Of a stretch of DNA of 64,000 nucleotides, positions 34,520-42,487 are shown one piece after another. Where the stretch lies: assembly GCF_018141105.1 (NCBI RefSeq), contig NZ_CP054839.1, positions 5,084,001 to 5,148,000 of the forward strand, read 5' to 3'. The notes beneath the pieces are model-generated. The model ran no database searches. It saw only the letters and a list, made by a program, of their open reading frames with translations, and was not told the origin of the DNA. Within the stretch, counting starts at the first letter, position 1; each line of letters begins with the position of its first letter. Made by a program: the position numbers and the translations under genes. This stretch comes from Saccharopolyspora erythraea. GTDB taxonomy: Bacteria; Actinomycetota; Actinomycetes; Mycobacteriales; Pseudonocardiaceae.

Positions 34520-37186
34520 ATGCGAACGACCCGTGCCGTCAGCGTCGTCGGCGGGGCATTACTCGTGGCGGCCGGCGCCGTGGTGCCCGTCGCGCTGACC
34601 GCGGCCCCCGCGGCGGAGACGTCCGGGCTCTGCGCGAGCGACCAGGGCTGGGAACTGTCCACCGACCGAATCGATTCCGACTACACCCGGCACGCGTTCG
34701 TCGGGAACGGTTACCTGTCGCAGCGGGTGCCGCCCGCCGGCAGCGGATACGCGGCGACCGGCGAGAAGACCGGGTTCCCGCTGGAGACCCCGCGCTTCGA
34801 CGGCGCTTTCGTCGCCGGCCTCTACGGCGAGGGGCCGAGCTCGCAGAGCGACCAGCCGCGGCACGCCATCGCCGCGATCCCCACGTGGTCGACGGTGAAC
34901 GTCCGGGTCGGCGACCAGGCGTTCGGTCCGAACACGCCGCCGGAGCAGATCTCGGGCTTCCGCCAGGCGGTCAACCTCCAGTGCGGCGTGGTGCGCACGT
35001 CGCTGACCTGGACCACACCCGACGGCCGGGCCACCGACCTGGTCTACGAGGTCGTCGCCGACCGCGCGCACCCCAACGTCGGCGCGGTGCGGGTGCGGAT
35101 GACACCGCGCTGGGACGGCGCGGCGGAAGTCAGCGGCACCATCGACGGCGCGGGCGCGCGCCGGCTGCACCCGACCGGCGGGCGCGCCGAGGGCGACACG
35201 GTGCGCGTCGGGTTCGAGACCGACGGTGTCCGCGCGACCGGCACCGTCGCCTCGACGTTGCGGGCAGACTTCGCCGTCGACGCCGAGCCCGTGCGGCAGC
35301 GGGTCGACGGTCTCGACGCCGAGCAGCGGCTCGGCTTCGCCGCGCAGCGCGGTGAGACCTACGAGTTCAGCAAGTTCGTCGGGGTCGACACCTCGGTGAC
35401 GACGCCGGACCACACGGCCTCGGCGGTGCGCGCCTCTCGCGAGGCCGCCGACCGGGGCTGGGACGAGCTGTTCGGCGAGCACGCCGAGCGGTGGAAGCGG
35501 TTGTGGGAGAGCGACATCCGCGTTCCCGGCAGACCCGACCTGCAGAACTCCCTGCGTTCCAGCAAGTACGCGATCCTGTCCAGCATCCGCCAGGACCACG
35601 GCTTCAGCGTCCCGCCCGCCGGCCTGAGCAGCGACAACTATGCCGGGCTGATCTTCTGGGACACCGAGCTGTGGATGTATCCCAGCCTGCTGCTCCAGCA
35701 CCCGGACATCGCGCGCTCGGTCGTGGACTACCGGGAGAAGATGCTCGGGGCCGCGCGGGCCAACGCCGCCTCCGTGGGCCAGAAGGGCGCGTTCTACCCG
35801 TGGACCAGCGCCGACAGCGGTGAGCTGGGCAAGGACTGCCACAGCTGGGATCCGCCGCACTGCTTGACCCAGAACCACCTGCAGAGCGATGTCGCGCTCG
35901 CCGCCTGGCAGTACTTCCTGGCCACCGGTGACCAGCGCTGGCTGCGCGAGCACGGCTGGCCGGTGCTGCGCGGCATCGCCGAGTACTGGGCCGGACGCGT
36001 CACCGCCAACCCCGACGGCAGCTACTCGATCAACAACGTCGCCGGGCCGGACGAGTACAGCAACGGCGTCAACGACGGCGTGTTCACCAACGCCGGGGCG
36101 GCCGTGAGCCTGCGCAACGCGACCGAGGCCGCGAGGCTGCTCGGCGAGCAGGCTCCGCCGGAGTGGACGACCATCGCCGACCGGCTGCGCATCCCCTACG
36201 ACCCGCGGCAGCAGGTCTTCCAGCAGTACGACGGCTACCGCGGGCAGAAGATCAAGCAGGCCGACGCCGTCCTCCTGCAGTACCCGCTGGAATGGCCGAT
36301 GCCGCCGGAGGCGGCAGCCAAGACGCTGGACTACTACGCGCCGCGCACCGATCCCGACGGACCGGCGATGACCGACTCGGCGCACGCGATCGACGCCGCC
36401 GCCACCGGCGAGCCCGGGTGCACCACCAACACCTACCTGAACCGCTCGATCCGGCCCTTCGAGAAGGACCCGTTCGCGCAGTTCTCCGAGGCGCGCGGCG
36501 AGCGCGCCGGTGAGGGCGCCGGCGCGCCGACGTTCAACTTCCTCACCGGTGCCGGCGGCTACACCCAGGTCTTCACCCACGGCCTGACCGGGCTGCGGTG
36601 GCGCGGCGACCGGGTGGTGCTCGACCCGACGCTCCCGCCGCAGCTGCCCGGCGGCGTCGAGCTGACCGGGCTGCACTGGCAGGGCCGCACCTTCGACGTC
36701 CGCGTGGGCGCGCACGAGACGCAGGTGCTCCTGCGCAAGGGCGAGCCGTTCACCGTGGAGGCACCGGACGGGCGGCACGTGGTCAGCCGGGACGCCCCTC
36801 TGACTCTCAAGACGCGCAGGCCGGACCTGGTGCCGACCGACAACCTGGCGCGCTGCAAGACCGCGAGCGCGACCAGCGAGGAAGCCGGCAAGTACGCCGA
36901 GGCCGCCGTCGACGGCAACACCGCCACCACCTGGGCGCTGGACGGCGCGCAGGGTTCGGCGACGGTGGATCTCGGCTCGCCGCAGCGGATCTCCGGCATC
37001 ACGCCGCGGTGGCCGGAGACCGCGCCTACCGGCTTCCGGCTGCTCACCTCCGTCGACGGCAGGGAGTTCACCGAGGCGGGACAGCAGATCCCCGGCGGCA
37101 GGCTCGCCCGCTACGTCCGGGTGGAGCTGACCGGACCGGCCGGGCCCGAGCACACCGGGCTCAGCGAGCTGGAAGTCCGCGGTTGA
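34520..37186 (+). CDS. Secreted GH65 glycoside hydrolase (acid trehalase-like) with F5/8C domain
   Basis: 888 residues with a Sec signal peptide (SVVGGALLVAAGAVVPVALTAAPAAA-like). The GH65 layout is present: an N-terminal beta sandwich (about 40-290), then an (alpha/alpha)6 barrel with LIFWDTELWMYPSLLLQHP and the catalytic acid Glu512 in GPDEYSNGVNDGVFTN, then the C-terminal jelly-roll (NGGYTQVFTHGLTGLRW-like). A discoidin-type F5/8C domain closes the protein (NLARCKTASATSEEAGKYAEAAVDGN onward). Extracellular location suggests hydrolysis of trehalose or a related alpha-glucoside rather than intracellular phosphorolysis; that is inference. ATG with AGAGGTGA upstream; promoter visible. No sugar transporter gene is adjacent. 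Confidence 0.9.
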   Translation: MRTTRAVSVVGGALLVAAGAVVPVALTAAPAAETSGLCASDQGWELSTDRIDSDYTRHAFVGNGYLSQRVPPAGSGYAATGEKTGFPLETPRFDGAFVAGLYGEGPSSQSDQPRHAIAAIPTWSTVNVRVGDQAFGPNTPPEQISGFRQAVNLQCGVVRTSLTWTTPDGRATDLVYEVVADRAHPNVGAVRVRMTPRWDGAAEVSGTIDGAGARRLHPTGGRAEGDTVRVGFETDGVRATGTVASTLRADFAVDAEPVRQRVDGLDAEQRLGFAAQRGETYEFSKFVGVDTSVTTPDHTASAVRASREAADRGWDELFGEHAERWKRLWESDIRVPGRPDLQNSLRSSKYAILSSIRQDHGFSVPPAGLSSDNYAGLIFWDTELWMYPSLLLQHPDIARSVVDYREKMLGAARANAASVGQKGAFYPWTSADSGELGKDCHSWDPPHCLTQNHLQSDVALAAWQYFLATGDQRWLREHGWPVLRGIAEYWAGRVTANPDGSYSINNVAGPDEYSNGVNDGVFTNAGAAVSLRNATEAARLLGEQAPPEWTTIADRLRIPYDPRQQVFQQYDGYRGQKIKQADAVLLQYPLEWPMPPEAAAKTLDYYAPRTDPDGPAMTDSAHAIDAAATGEPGCTTNTYLNRSIRPFEKDPFAQFSEARGERAGEGAGAPTFNFLTGAGGYTQVFTHGLTGLRWRGDRVVLDPTLPPQLPGGVELTGLHWQGRTFDVRVGAHETQVLLRKGEPFTVEAPDGRHVVSRDAPLTLKTRRPDLVPTDNLARCKTASATSEEAGKYAEAAVDGNTATTWALDGAQGSATVDLGSPQRISGITPRWPETAPTGFRLLTSVDGREFTEAGQQIPGGRLARYVRVELTGPAGPEHTGLSELEVRG

Positions 37187-37190
37187 GAGA

Positions 37191-37229
37191 GCGGTCTCCG
37201 GGCGGCGGCCCCCGCTGCCCGGAGACCGC
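37191..37229. terminator. Hairpin after the GH65 gene
   Basis: GCGGTCTCCGGGC (37191-37203) pairs perfectly with 37217-37229, 4 bases past the stop codon. It lies between convergent genes and should act on both. Confidence 0.85.
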
Positions 37230-37269
37230 CCGTAGCCGAACCCGGTGAGGCCGGGCACCCGAGGGTCCG

Positions 37270-38058
37270 TCAGGCCACTTGCGGTGCTCGGCCCCAGGCC
37301 ACGAGGGTGAACTGCGGGATGTCGACGAAGCCGGGCTCGGCCAGCAGCCGCTCGAACTCCTCGAGATCGCAACGGTCGATCCCGCCGTCGGCGACCATGG
37401 CGGATGCCACCTTCGAGATCAGCGGCCGCCAGCGGTCCTGGTCCAGGTTTCCCATGCAGGCGGGCTTGCCGGTGAACCCGATGGACCCCAGCCCGTTGGA
37501 GCCGAGCAGGGCGGGCAGGCCGCGCGCCCACGTCAGGTCCGCGCCGTGGCGCTCGAAGTTGCGCTTGTAGGCGGCCATGATCCGCTCGACCACCGGGAAC
37601 GGCGAGGTGTCGGCGGGCAGCTGGTAGGGATCGGTGATCACCAGCCAGCCGCCGGGCCTGAGCCAGTGCACCGCCCGCGCGAGCAGTTCGTCGCGTTCCG
37701 GCAGGTGGCAGAACAGGAACCGGGCGTGCACGAGGTCGAAGCGCCCCGGTTCGAAGCCTTCCGCGGTGACGTCGGCCTCGGTGATGGTGAGGTTGGCCGC
37801 GTCCCCCGCGTCGAGGTAGCGGACATCGTTGTCGACCGCCTCGACGTAGCCCTCCGGGCAGTGGCGCGCCAGCCAGTGCGCGATCGAGCCCGCGCCCGCG
37901 CCCAGCTCCAGGCAGCGCCAGTCCGGCGCGAGCCCCAGGTCGCGGATCACCCCGGTGCTGAAGTCGTCCACACTGGACTGGATGGAGCCCAGTCGCTCCC
38001 GCTCCCCCGGCAGGTCCTTGCTCAGCGCGCTCGCGCCGTAACCGGATGCGTCGCTCAC
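37270..38058 (-). CDS. SAM-dependent methyltransferase, last gene of the EspR/IrrE cassette
   Basis: 262 residues, class I fold. Motif I is CLELGAGAGSIAHWLA, followed by VEAVDNDVRYLD (acidic end of strand 2), FDLVHARFLFCHLPERDELLARAVHWLRPGGWLVITD (motifs II/III, read in parts) and a C-terminal cap with GKPACMGNLDQDRWRPL. Substrate not evident. The ATG at 38058 overlaps the previous stop in ATGA, so it is translationally tied to the membrane-protein gene. The conserved neighbours suggest it modifies something related to the membrane protein, but that is speculation. Confidence 0.87.
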   Translation of the reverse strand: MSDASGYGASALSKDLPGERERLGSIQSSVDDFSTGVIRDLGLAPDWRCLELGAGAGSIAHWLARHCPEGYVEAVDNDVRYLDAGDAANLTITEADVTAEGFEPGRFDLVHARFLFCHLPERDELLARAVHWLRPGGWLVITDPYQLPADTSPFPVVERIMAAYKRNFERHGADLTWARGLPALLGSNGLGSIGFTGKPACMGNLDQDRWRPLISKVASAMVADGGIDRCDLEEFERLLAEPGFVDIPQFTLVAWGRAPQVA

Positions 38059-39251
38059 CGCGCCTCCTGCCTCGACCGCGCCGACTCCCCGCTCCTGCGG
38101 TGGCGCTCGGCGAAGCGCCGGACCGACTCCGAGCGCTGCGCCCGGGCGACCTCCTCCAGGAAGCGGATCTCCGAAGCCAGCTCGTCGTCGGACGGGTCGT
38201 GCTCGGGTTCGGGCACCGACGCCGAGGTGGCGGGCTCGTCACCGGCGGCCTTGGCCGCGATCGCGACCTCCAGCCAGCACGCGGTCACCGCGGCCTCGGT
38301 GTCGCCGACCGGCACCGGATCGGTCCCGACGTGGTCGCGGGCGGCCTCCAGCGCGTCGTCACCGACGTAGTCGCGCAGGATCAGGATCGCGTCCCTGATC
38401 TCGATCACCCGCCGGTACAGGCGCAGGTCGACCGACCACCTCGGCAGCCCGCCGACGGTGTGCTGCGGCAGCGCGACGCTGGGCGTGGCGTCGACCAGCC
38501 GCTCCCACAGCGGTTTCAGCCTGCGCAGCGAGCGCCGGCCGGTCCGCACCGCGAGGGCGCGCAGGATCAACGGCAACGCCACGCCCGCGGTGATCAGCCA
38601 GGTCGTGACCGCGATGTTGAGCGAGAACAGCGCACCCAGCCACGGCGGGCGGAACAGCAGGAACCCGATGATGACCGGACCCCAGAAGAACGTCGAGGAT
38701 GCGAACCCGGCGGCCAGCAGCCGCAGCCCCAGGCGCAGCGGTCCCGACGAGGCGGCGCGCCGGGCGTAGCGGGCGCACAGCACCGTGCACGGGGCGACCG
38801 CCGCCACGTGCGCGGCGCTGAGGATCCACCAGAACGGGCTGTACCAGGGCACCGACACCGATGTGACGCAGCCCGACTGCGGCGCCGAGACCGAGTCGAG
38901 CACCACCAGCGCGACGCTGACCAGCACCGCGTTGCCGTAGACCAGCCACAGCCTGCGCCTGGCCACCGCGGCGAGCACGAAGTCCAGGATGAAAGCCGAG
39001 CTCAGCACACCCCACAGGTTCATGAAGATGCCGCAGCTGTCGGCGAAGACGTAGGTCTTGCGCAACAGCGCGGTGACCGGGTCGAGGTAGACGGTGACCG
39101 ACCCGGCGATGCCGATCGCGGCGACGAGCAACCGGCGCGACTGCGGCGAGCGGATCGCCGAGGGCAGCCGGACCAGGATCGCGATCCACAGCGCGACGGC
39201 CCCCACCAGCAGCGCGTCGGCGCCGAGCTGCTTGAGGGCGGCCAGCGTCAT
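38055..39251 (-). CDS. MAB_1171c-type (DUF6545-like) seven-helix membrane protein
   Basis: 398 residues. About seven helices in the first 240 residues (LLVGAVALWIAILVRLP, LLVAAIGIAGSVTVYLD, LSSAFILDFVLAAVA, and so on), then a cytoplasmic region of about 160 residues containing VDLRLYRRVIEIRDAILILRDYV, the conserved R-x3-E-I-R-D phrase typical of this group, and a charged C-terminal tail. Annotated elsewhere as a putative transporter; no function is known. It is coupled on both sides by ATGA overlaps (39248-39251 and 38055-38058). The combination with an IrrE-type peptidase and an XRE regulator recurs in actinobacteria, from memory. It may be the sensor or target of the peptidase. Confidence 0.82.
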   Translation of the reverse strand: MTLAALKQLGADALLVGAVALWIAILVRLPSAIRSPQSRRLLVAAIGIAGSVTVYLDPVTALLRKTYVFADSCGIFMNLWGVLSSAFILDFVLAAVARRRLWLVYGNAVLVSVALVVLDSVSAPQSGCVTSVSVPWYSPFWWILSAAHVAAVAPCTVLCARYARRAASSGPLRLGLRLLAAGFASSTFFWGPVIIGFLLFRPPWLGALFSLNIAVTTWLITAGVALPLILRALAVRTGRRSLRRLKPLWERLVDATPSVALPQHTVGGLPRWSVDLRLYRRVIEIRDAILILRDYVGDDALEAARDHVGTDPVPVGDTEAAVTACWLEVAIAAKAAGDEPATSASVPEPEHDPSDDELASEIRFLEEVARAQRSESVRRFAERHRRSGESARSRQEAR

Positions 39252-39817
39252 GCCGTCCCGCCCGGGACGCCGAGCGCCGCCTCCAGCTCGCCCAGCACCC
39301 CCGTCGCGCTCGGTGTGCGCGCGGCCGTCCTGATCAGGCTCGCCACCAGCTCCGCCTCCTTCTCCTCCGCCGTGGAATAACCGGTGCGGGTCAGCAGCCG
39401 CTCGACGAGCTGCGGGGAGAGGTCGGGCAGCAACCGGCTCAGCATCTCGCGCCCGGTCATCGAACCGTCACCGTGCTCGCAGATGATATGACCGATCTCA
39501 TGCAGCAGGATGTGGTCGCGGTGCAGCCGGGTGGTGCGCGCCTCGATGAAGATCACGTCGCTGTCGGCCAGGCGCACCCACGCGCCGCAGGCGTTGACCG
39601 TGAAGCGGCCGGGCAGCGTGCGCACGTGGATGGGCCGCCCCCGCTGCTCGGCCAGCGTCTCCACCAGCCCCATCGCCGAGAACGGCCGGGGCAGGGTGAG
39701 CCCGTTGACCAGTTCCTGGCACCGCCTGTAGCTGCCGTCCATCGCCATCGTCTCGCTGTCGTTCCCGATCGGGCATCTGCGGAACCCATCGTGCCGCCGG
39801 CACCGGGCGTTGTACAT
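39248..39817 (-). CDS. ImmA/IrrE-type zinc metallopeptidase-like protein
   Basis: 189 residues. The zinc motif HEIGH is at 106-110 in HILLHEIGHIICEHGDG, and a downstream acidic EEKEAELVASL provides the probable third ligand. This matches the ImmA/IrrE (COG2856) fold, members of which cleave repressors or act as regulators with an XRE partner. The start is set at ATG 39817, two bases after the regulator's stop with GGAAGGCGG upstream; ATG 39748 is a shorter alternative that keeps the domain. The next gene begins within its stop codon (ATGA). The upstream partner is the EspR-like regulator, so cleavage or control of that protein is a natural hypothesis. Confidence 0.82.
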   Translation of the reverse strand: MYNARCRRHDGFRRCPIGNDSETMAMDGSYRRCQELVNGLTLPRPFSAMGLVETLAEQRGRPIHVRTLPGRFTVNACGAWVRLADSDVIFIEARTTRLHRDHILLHEIGHIICEHGDGSMTGREMLSRLLPDLSPQLVERLLTRTGYSTAEEKEAELVASLIRTAARTPSATGVLGELEAALGVPGGTA

Positions 39818-39819
39818 GG

Positions 39820-40290
39820 CTAGCCGCCTTCCGGAGCCTGCCCCGCCTCCTCGTCCAGCGGCTCCAGGCGCTCGATCTTGCGCGCCTCGGAGAGCATCGC
39901 CAGCACGGCGCTGAGGGTGTCGTCGGAGAGCCCGTCGGCCCGCAGCGCGATGGAGCGCACCTTCTGGTTGCGCAGCGCGATGGCCAGGTCGAGCTGGGCG
40001 TTGACCTTGGACTCCACCTCGTCGTCGAGGAAGTACTCACCTGGCACGCCGAAGAACTTGGCCAGCGTGCTCAGCGTGCCCTGGGTGAGGTTGCTCTTGC
40101 GTCCGGTCGCCAGCTCCCACAGGTAGGTGCTCGACATCGGCTCGCCGGTCTGCCTGCGGATCTCGGCGGCCAGCTTGGCGAAACCCGGCCGGGACTGCCG
40201 GTCCGGGTACAGCGTGGTGATCAGGTGGTCGAGCTTCGCATCCAGTCGCGACCCGGCCGGTCTGCGCTCACCGCCGCGTTCCGGGGTCAT
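39820..40290 (-). CDS. EspR-like helix-turn-helix regulator
   Basis: 156 residues. An XRE-type HTH (about 30-85) contains MSSTYLWELATGRKSNLTQGTLSTLAKFFGVPGEYFLDDE, followed by a C-terminal helical dimerisation part (RNQKVRSIALRADGLSDDTLSAVLAMLSEARKIERL). Order and key positions resemble M. tuberculosis EspR, a nucleoid-associated regulator: an S-x2-YL-x2-L-x2-G-x4-N start, ALAxFF-like LAKFF, and a YFxDDE end. The ATG at 40290 has GAGGAACCGAGG upstream; ATG 40317 is an alternative. It heads a coupled four-gene cassette. The 150 bp upstream contains dyads that may be autoregulatory. Relation to ESX secretion is not implied. Confidence 0.83.
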   Translation of the reverse strand: MTPERGGERRPAGSRLDAKLDHLITTLYPDRQSRPGFAKLAAEIRRQTGEPMSSTYLWELATGRKSNLTQGTLSTLAKFFGVPGEYFLDDEVESKVNAQLDLAIALRNQKVRSIALRADGLSDDTLSAVLAMLSEARKIERLEPLDEEAGQAPEGG

Positions 40291-40423
40291 CCTCGGTTCC
40301 TCACGCTCAACGGTCATTCCCCCGTGGCCCAGCCCCACCCGGCGTCCGCCCTGGCGGATACTCGGCTTGGACCACATCGTCAAGTGGCCACCATACTCCC
40401 GCCAAGTCGTCCGCCGGGAGCAC

Positions 40424-40460
40424 TTGCGCGAATCACCCCCTTGTCCGCTAGAGTGGACAA
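40424..40460 (+). promoter_or_regulatory. Promoter-like and dyad elements upstream of the EspR-like gene
   Basis: TTGTCC-N8-GGACAA (40441-40460) is a perfect interrupted dyad. Inside it, TAGAGT (40449-40454) reads rightward as a -10; TTGCGC at 40424-40429 lies 19 nt before it. It could drive the rightward RNA candidate below and bind a regulator of the leftward cassette. Confidence 0.45.
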
Positions 40461-40640
40461 GGTCTGAGAGGGCCTGGGGGCCTCTCAGACCCCGAACGTT
40501 CCTGGAACCGCGACCGCGCGGGGTATCGCGCGGATACGCACCGAACGTGGGTCTCCACGTGGGCAACGGGTTGGGATACGATGCGTTAGGCGTCGTCCTC
40601 CCGGTGACCCCCAGGCCGGTCGAGGACGGCGCCCTTTTTC
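40461..40640 (+). ncRNA. Candidate structured small RNA
   Basis: About 180 nt with four successive hairpins and no credible ORF: 40461-40471/40481-40491 (11-bp stem), CCGCGCG/CGCGCGG (40514-40520/40527-40533), ACGTGG/CCACGT (40545-40550/40555-40560), and 40589-40600/40622-40633 (12 pairs, one G-U) followed by CTTTTTC. The last is terminator-like in the plus direction. With a plausible promoter just upstream it fits a small RNA or an untranslated leader. No known RNA family is recognised, and it could instead be chance hairpins in GC-rich DNA. Confidence 0.35.
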
Positions 40641-40772
40641 TTCCGGTCGCTTCGCGGTGCCGGGTGCCGGCACTCGTGAGTCTTCCGGGCCGCGACGGCA
40701 ACCAAAAAATGACTCACGGGAACCCGACCTCGGCGCGGGAACGATTCCCCTACCGTCGCGCGGGAACCGCTC
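40641..40772. other. Gap between the RNA candidate and the VOC gene
   Basis: CGTGAGTC (40675-40682) and GACTCACG (40711-40718) form an 8-bp inverted repeat with a 28-nt loop just beyond the VOC stop; it may serve as a weak terminator. Nothing else is seen. Confidence 0.3.
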
Positions 40773-41243
40773 CTACTGCTCGTAGGCGTCGACGAGGCGC
40801 TGGATGTCGAGCTTGCCCATCCCGAGCATCGCCTTCATCACCCGCGCGGACCTGACCGGATCCGGATCCTTCAGCATGTCCATGAGCACCGTCGGAACGA
40901 TCTGCCAGGACAGCCCGTACCGGTCCTTGAGCCATCCGCACTGGCTCTCCTCACCGCCGTCGGTGAGCTTCGCCCACAGCTCGTCGACCTCCTCCTGCGA
41001 CTTGCAGTCGACGAACAGCGAGATCGCCTCGGTGAACCTGAACTGCGGACCGCCGTCGAGGGCGATGAACTCCTGGCCCGCCAGCTCGAAGTTCACCGTC
41101 ATGACCGCGCCCTCCGGTCCCGGCCCCGCTTCGCCGTAGCGCTGCACGTGCACGATGCGCGAGTCCGGGAAGATCGAGGTGTAGAACTCGGCGGCCTCCT
41201 CGGCCTGCCCGTCGAACCACAGGAACGTGGTGATCTTCTGCAT
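40773..41243 (-). CDS. VOC-family protein (PhnB/DUF1338-like, 3-demethylubiquinone methyltransferase-type fold)
   Basis: 156 residues. It begins MQKITTFLWFDGQAEEAAEFYTSIFPDSRI, the common opening of PhnB-type glyoxalase-fold proteins, and includes FIALDGGPQFRFTEAISLFVDCKSQEEVDELWAKLT and CGWLKDRYGLSWQIVP, read in parts. The fold binds a metal or small ligand; family annotation as a methyltransferase is misleading, so I call it VOC only. The start ATG 41243 has AGGAG spaced by 7; longer in-frame ORF upstream is rejected. It is single and has no link to neighbours. Confidence 0.9.
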   Translation of the reverse strand: MQKITTFLWFDGQAEEAAEFYTSIFPDSRIVHVQRYGEAGPGPEGAVMTVNFELAGQEFIALDGGPQFRFTEAISLFVDCKSQEEVDELWAKLTDGGEESQCGWLKDRYGLSWQIVPTVLMDMLKDPDPVRSARVMKAMLGMGKLDIQRLVDAYEQ

Positions 41244-41435
41244 CGCCGGTCTCCTGCCGCCGTGGTGGATGCCACAAGTAGAGCACCGGGCACCCACATC
41301 CGCCGCGTCTGCGCGGCTCCGGCCGGACCCATCCCCTGTGGACCGCGCCGGACGCGCGGCATGCATCCTGATATCGCAAGGAGATGGCGCTGGGGGGTTC
41401 CTCCGGGAACGCTCGCCGAACCGAGGAGAAACACC

Positions 41436-41600
41436 GTGAGCACCGAACCTGACCGCACGCAGAACGAACAGAACGACCAGGACGGCAGCGGCGCCCCGGC
41501 GCACGCCGCACCCGAAGGCGCCGAGCGGCACCCGCTCATCGACCTCTCCCGCGACCCGCACCCCGGCGTGCCCGACCACGCCAAGCCGGACGAGGACTGA
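41436..41600 (+). CDS. Small hydrophilic acidic protein, 54 aa
   Basis: The GTG at 41436 follows GAGGAGAA (spacing 6 nt). The predicted protein, starting VSTEPDRTQNEQNDQDGSG, is rich in Glu, Asp, Pro and His and probably disordered; it has no signal peptide and no cysteine. Its ribosome site and the matched hairpin after it support a real gene, but there is no family resemblance. It diverges from the VOC gene. A 192-bp spacer upstream has no clear promoter. Confidence 0.6.
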   Translation: MSTEPDRTQNEQNDQDGSGAPAHAAPEGAERHPLIDLSRDPHPGVPDHAKPDED

Positions 41601-41646
41601 CCGGCGCGGGTCCGCGGCGATCGCACGCGGGCGACCAGGAGAAGGC

Positions 41647-41678
41647 AGGGGCGGGGACGTCGTGGCGTCCCCGCCCCT
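41647..41678. terminator. Bidirectional hairpin between the small-protein and LysE-type genes
   Basis: AGGGGCGGGGACG (41647-41659) pairs perfectly with 41666-41678 over a 6-nt loop. It lies between the convergent genes. Confidence 0.88.
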
Positions 41679-41696
41679 CTTCTGCGCGCGGAAGCG

Positions 41697-42221
41697 TCAC
41701 GCGTCGGCGAACGCCAGCCGGACGCCGAGAGCGCCGAAGGCCCCCGCGAACACCCGGCGCATCCAGGTCAGCACGCGGGGCCGGGAGATGACGTGGTCGC
41801 GCAGCGCCGCGGCGAACACGCCGTAGCCGACGAACACCACGAACGTCAGCAGCATGAAGGCCGCGCTCAGCTCGACCATGCGCAGCAGACCGCCGGCCTC
41901 GCCGGTGGGGACGAACTGCGGCAGGAACGCGAAGAAGAAGATGGTCAGCTTGGGGTTGAGGATGTTGACCAGCACGCCCGAGAGGACGACCTTCCCGGTC
42001 GAGCGCTCGGCGGTCTCCCGCTCCACCGCGAGCGCTCCCCTGTCGCGCAGCGTGCTCCACGCCATGTATAGCAGGTAGGCCACGCCCAGGTACTTGAGCA
42101 CCTGGAACGCCGTGGCGCTGGTGTGCAGCAGCGCCGCGAGCCCGGCCGCCATGGTGTAGAGGACGCCGGTCCCCGGCGTCACGACGATGACCAGCGATGT
42201 CAGCCAGAATTCCAAGCTCAA
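41697..42221 (-). CDS. LysE/RhtB-family exporter with an internal deletion
   Basis: 174 residues; the family is usually 200-215. The first helix ends in the conserved VVTPGTGVLYTMAAGLA, then the sequence jumps directly to ALLHTSATAFQVLKYLGVAYLLYMAWSTLRD, which in relatives comes after about 35 further residues that include the second-helix region (R-G-x-x-x-G, a G-x-x-x-G helix). The junction repeats GLAA, so a clean in-frame deletion by recombination of a short repeat is likely. The rest, GVLVNILNPKLTIFFFAFLPQFV with the conserved N-P-K, is normal. The gene starts at a TTG (42221) after GGAGGGAG. Amino-acid export activity is doubtful. Confidence 0.82.
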   Translation of the reverse strand: MSLEFWLTSLVIVVTPGTGVLYTMAAGLAALLHTSATAFQVLKYLGVAYLLYMAWSTLRDRGALAVERETAERSTGKVVLSGVLVNILNPKLTIFFFAFLPQFVPTGEAGGLLRMVELSAAFMLLTFVVFVGYGVFAAALRDHVISRPRVLTWMRRVFAGAFGALGVRLAFADA

Positions 42222-42487
42222 GGCAGCTCCCTCCAGTGCACGGCGCGCAGGCGCACTCCTCGCACCGACGCCGCGTCGGCGACATTACGGCAGAACCCGC
42301 ACCGGCCCCGGGGTATTGCGCGTTCTCCAACCGACGGGTAAGAACTCGACAAAACATGATTCTCTTTCGCATTTTTCCCGGTTGCGGCTCGCCGAGCGCG
42401 GACCTCCCCGCGCCGGGCGGACACCGCGGGATGACACCGGCGGATCCACCGGAACCAGAGCGCCCCACTGTCCACTGAGGAGTTTGC

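Noticed and set aside
34559-38242. A 1227-codon minus-strand frame across the GH65 and methyltransferase genes
   Set aside because: It spans two real genes on opposite strands, so it cannot be a single gene; composition is typical of a shadow.
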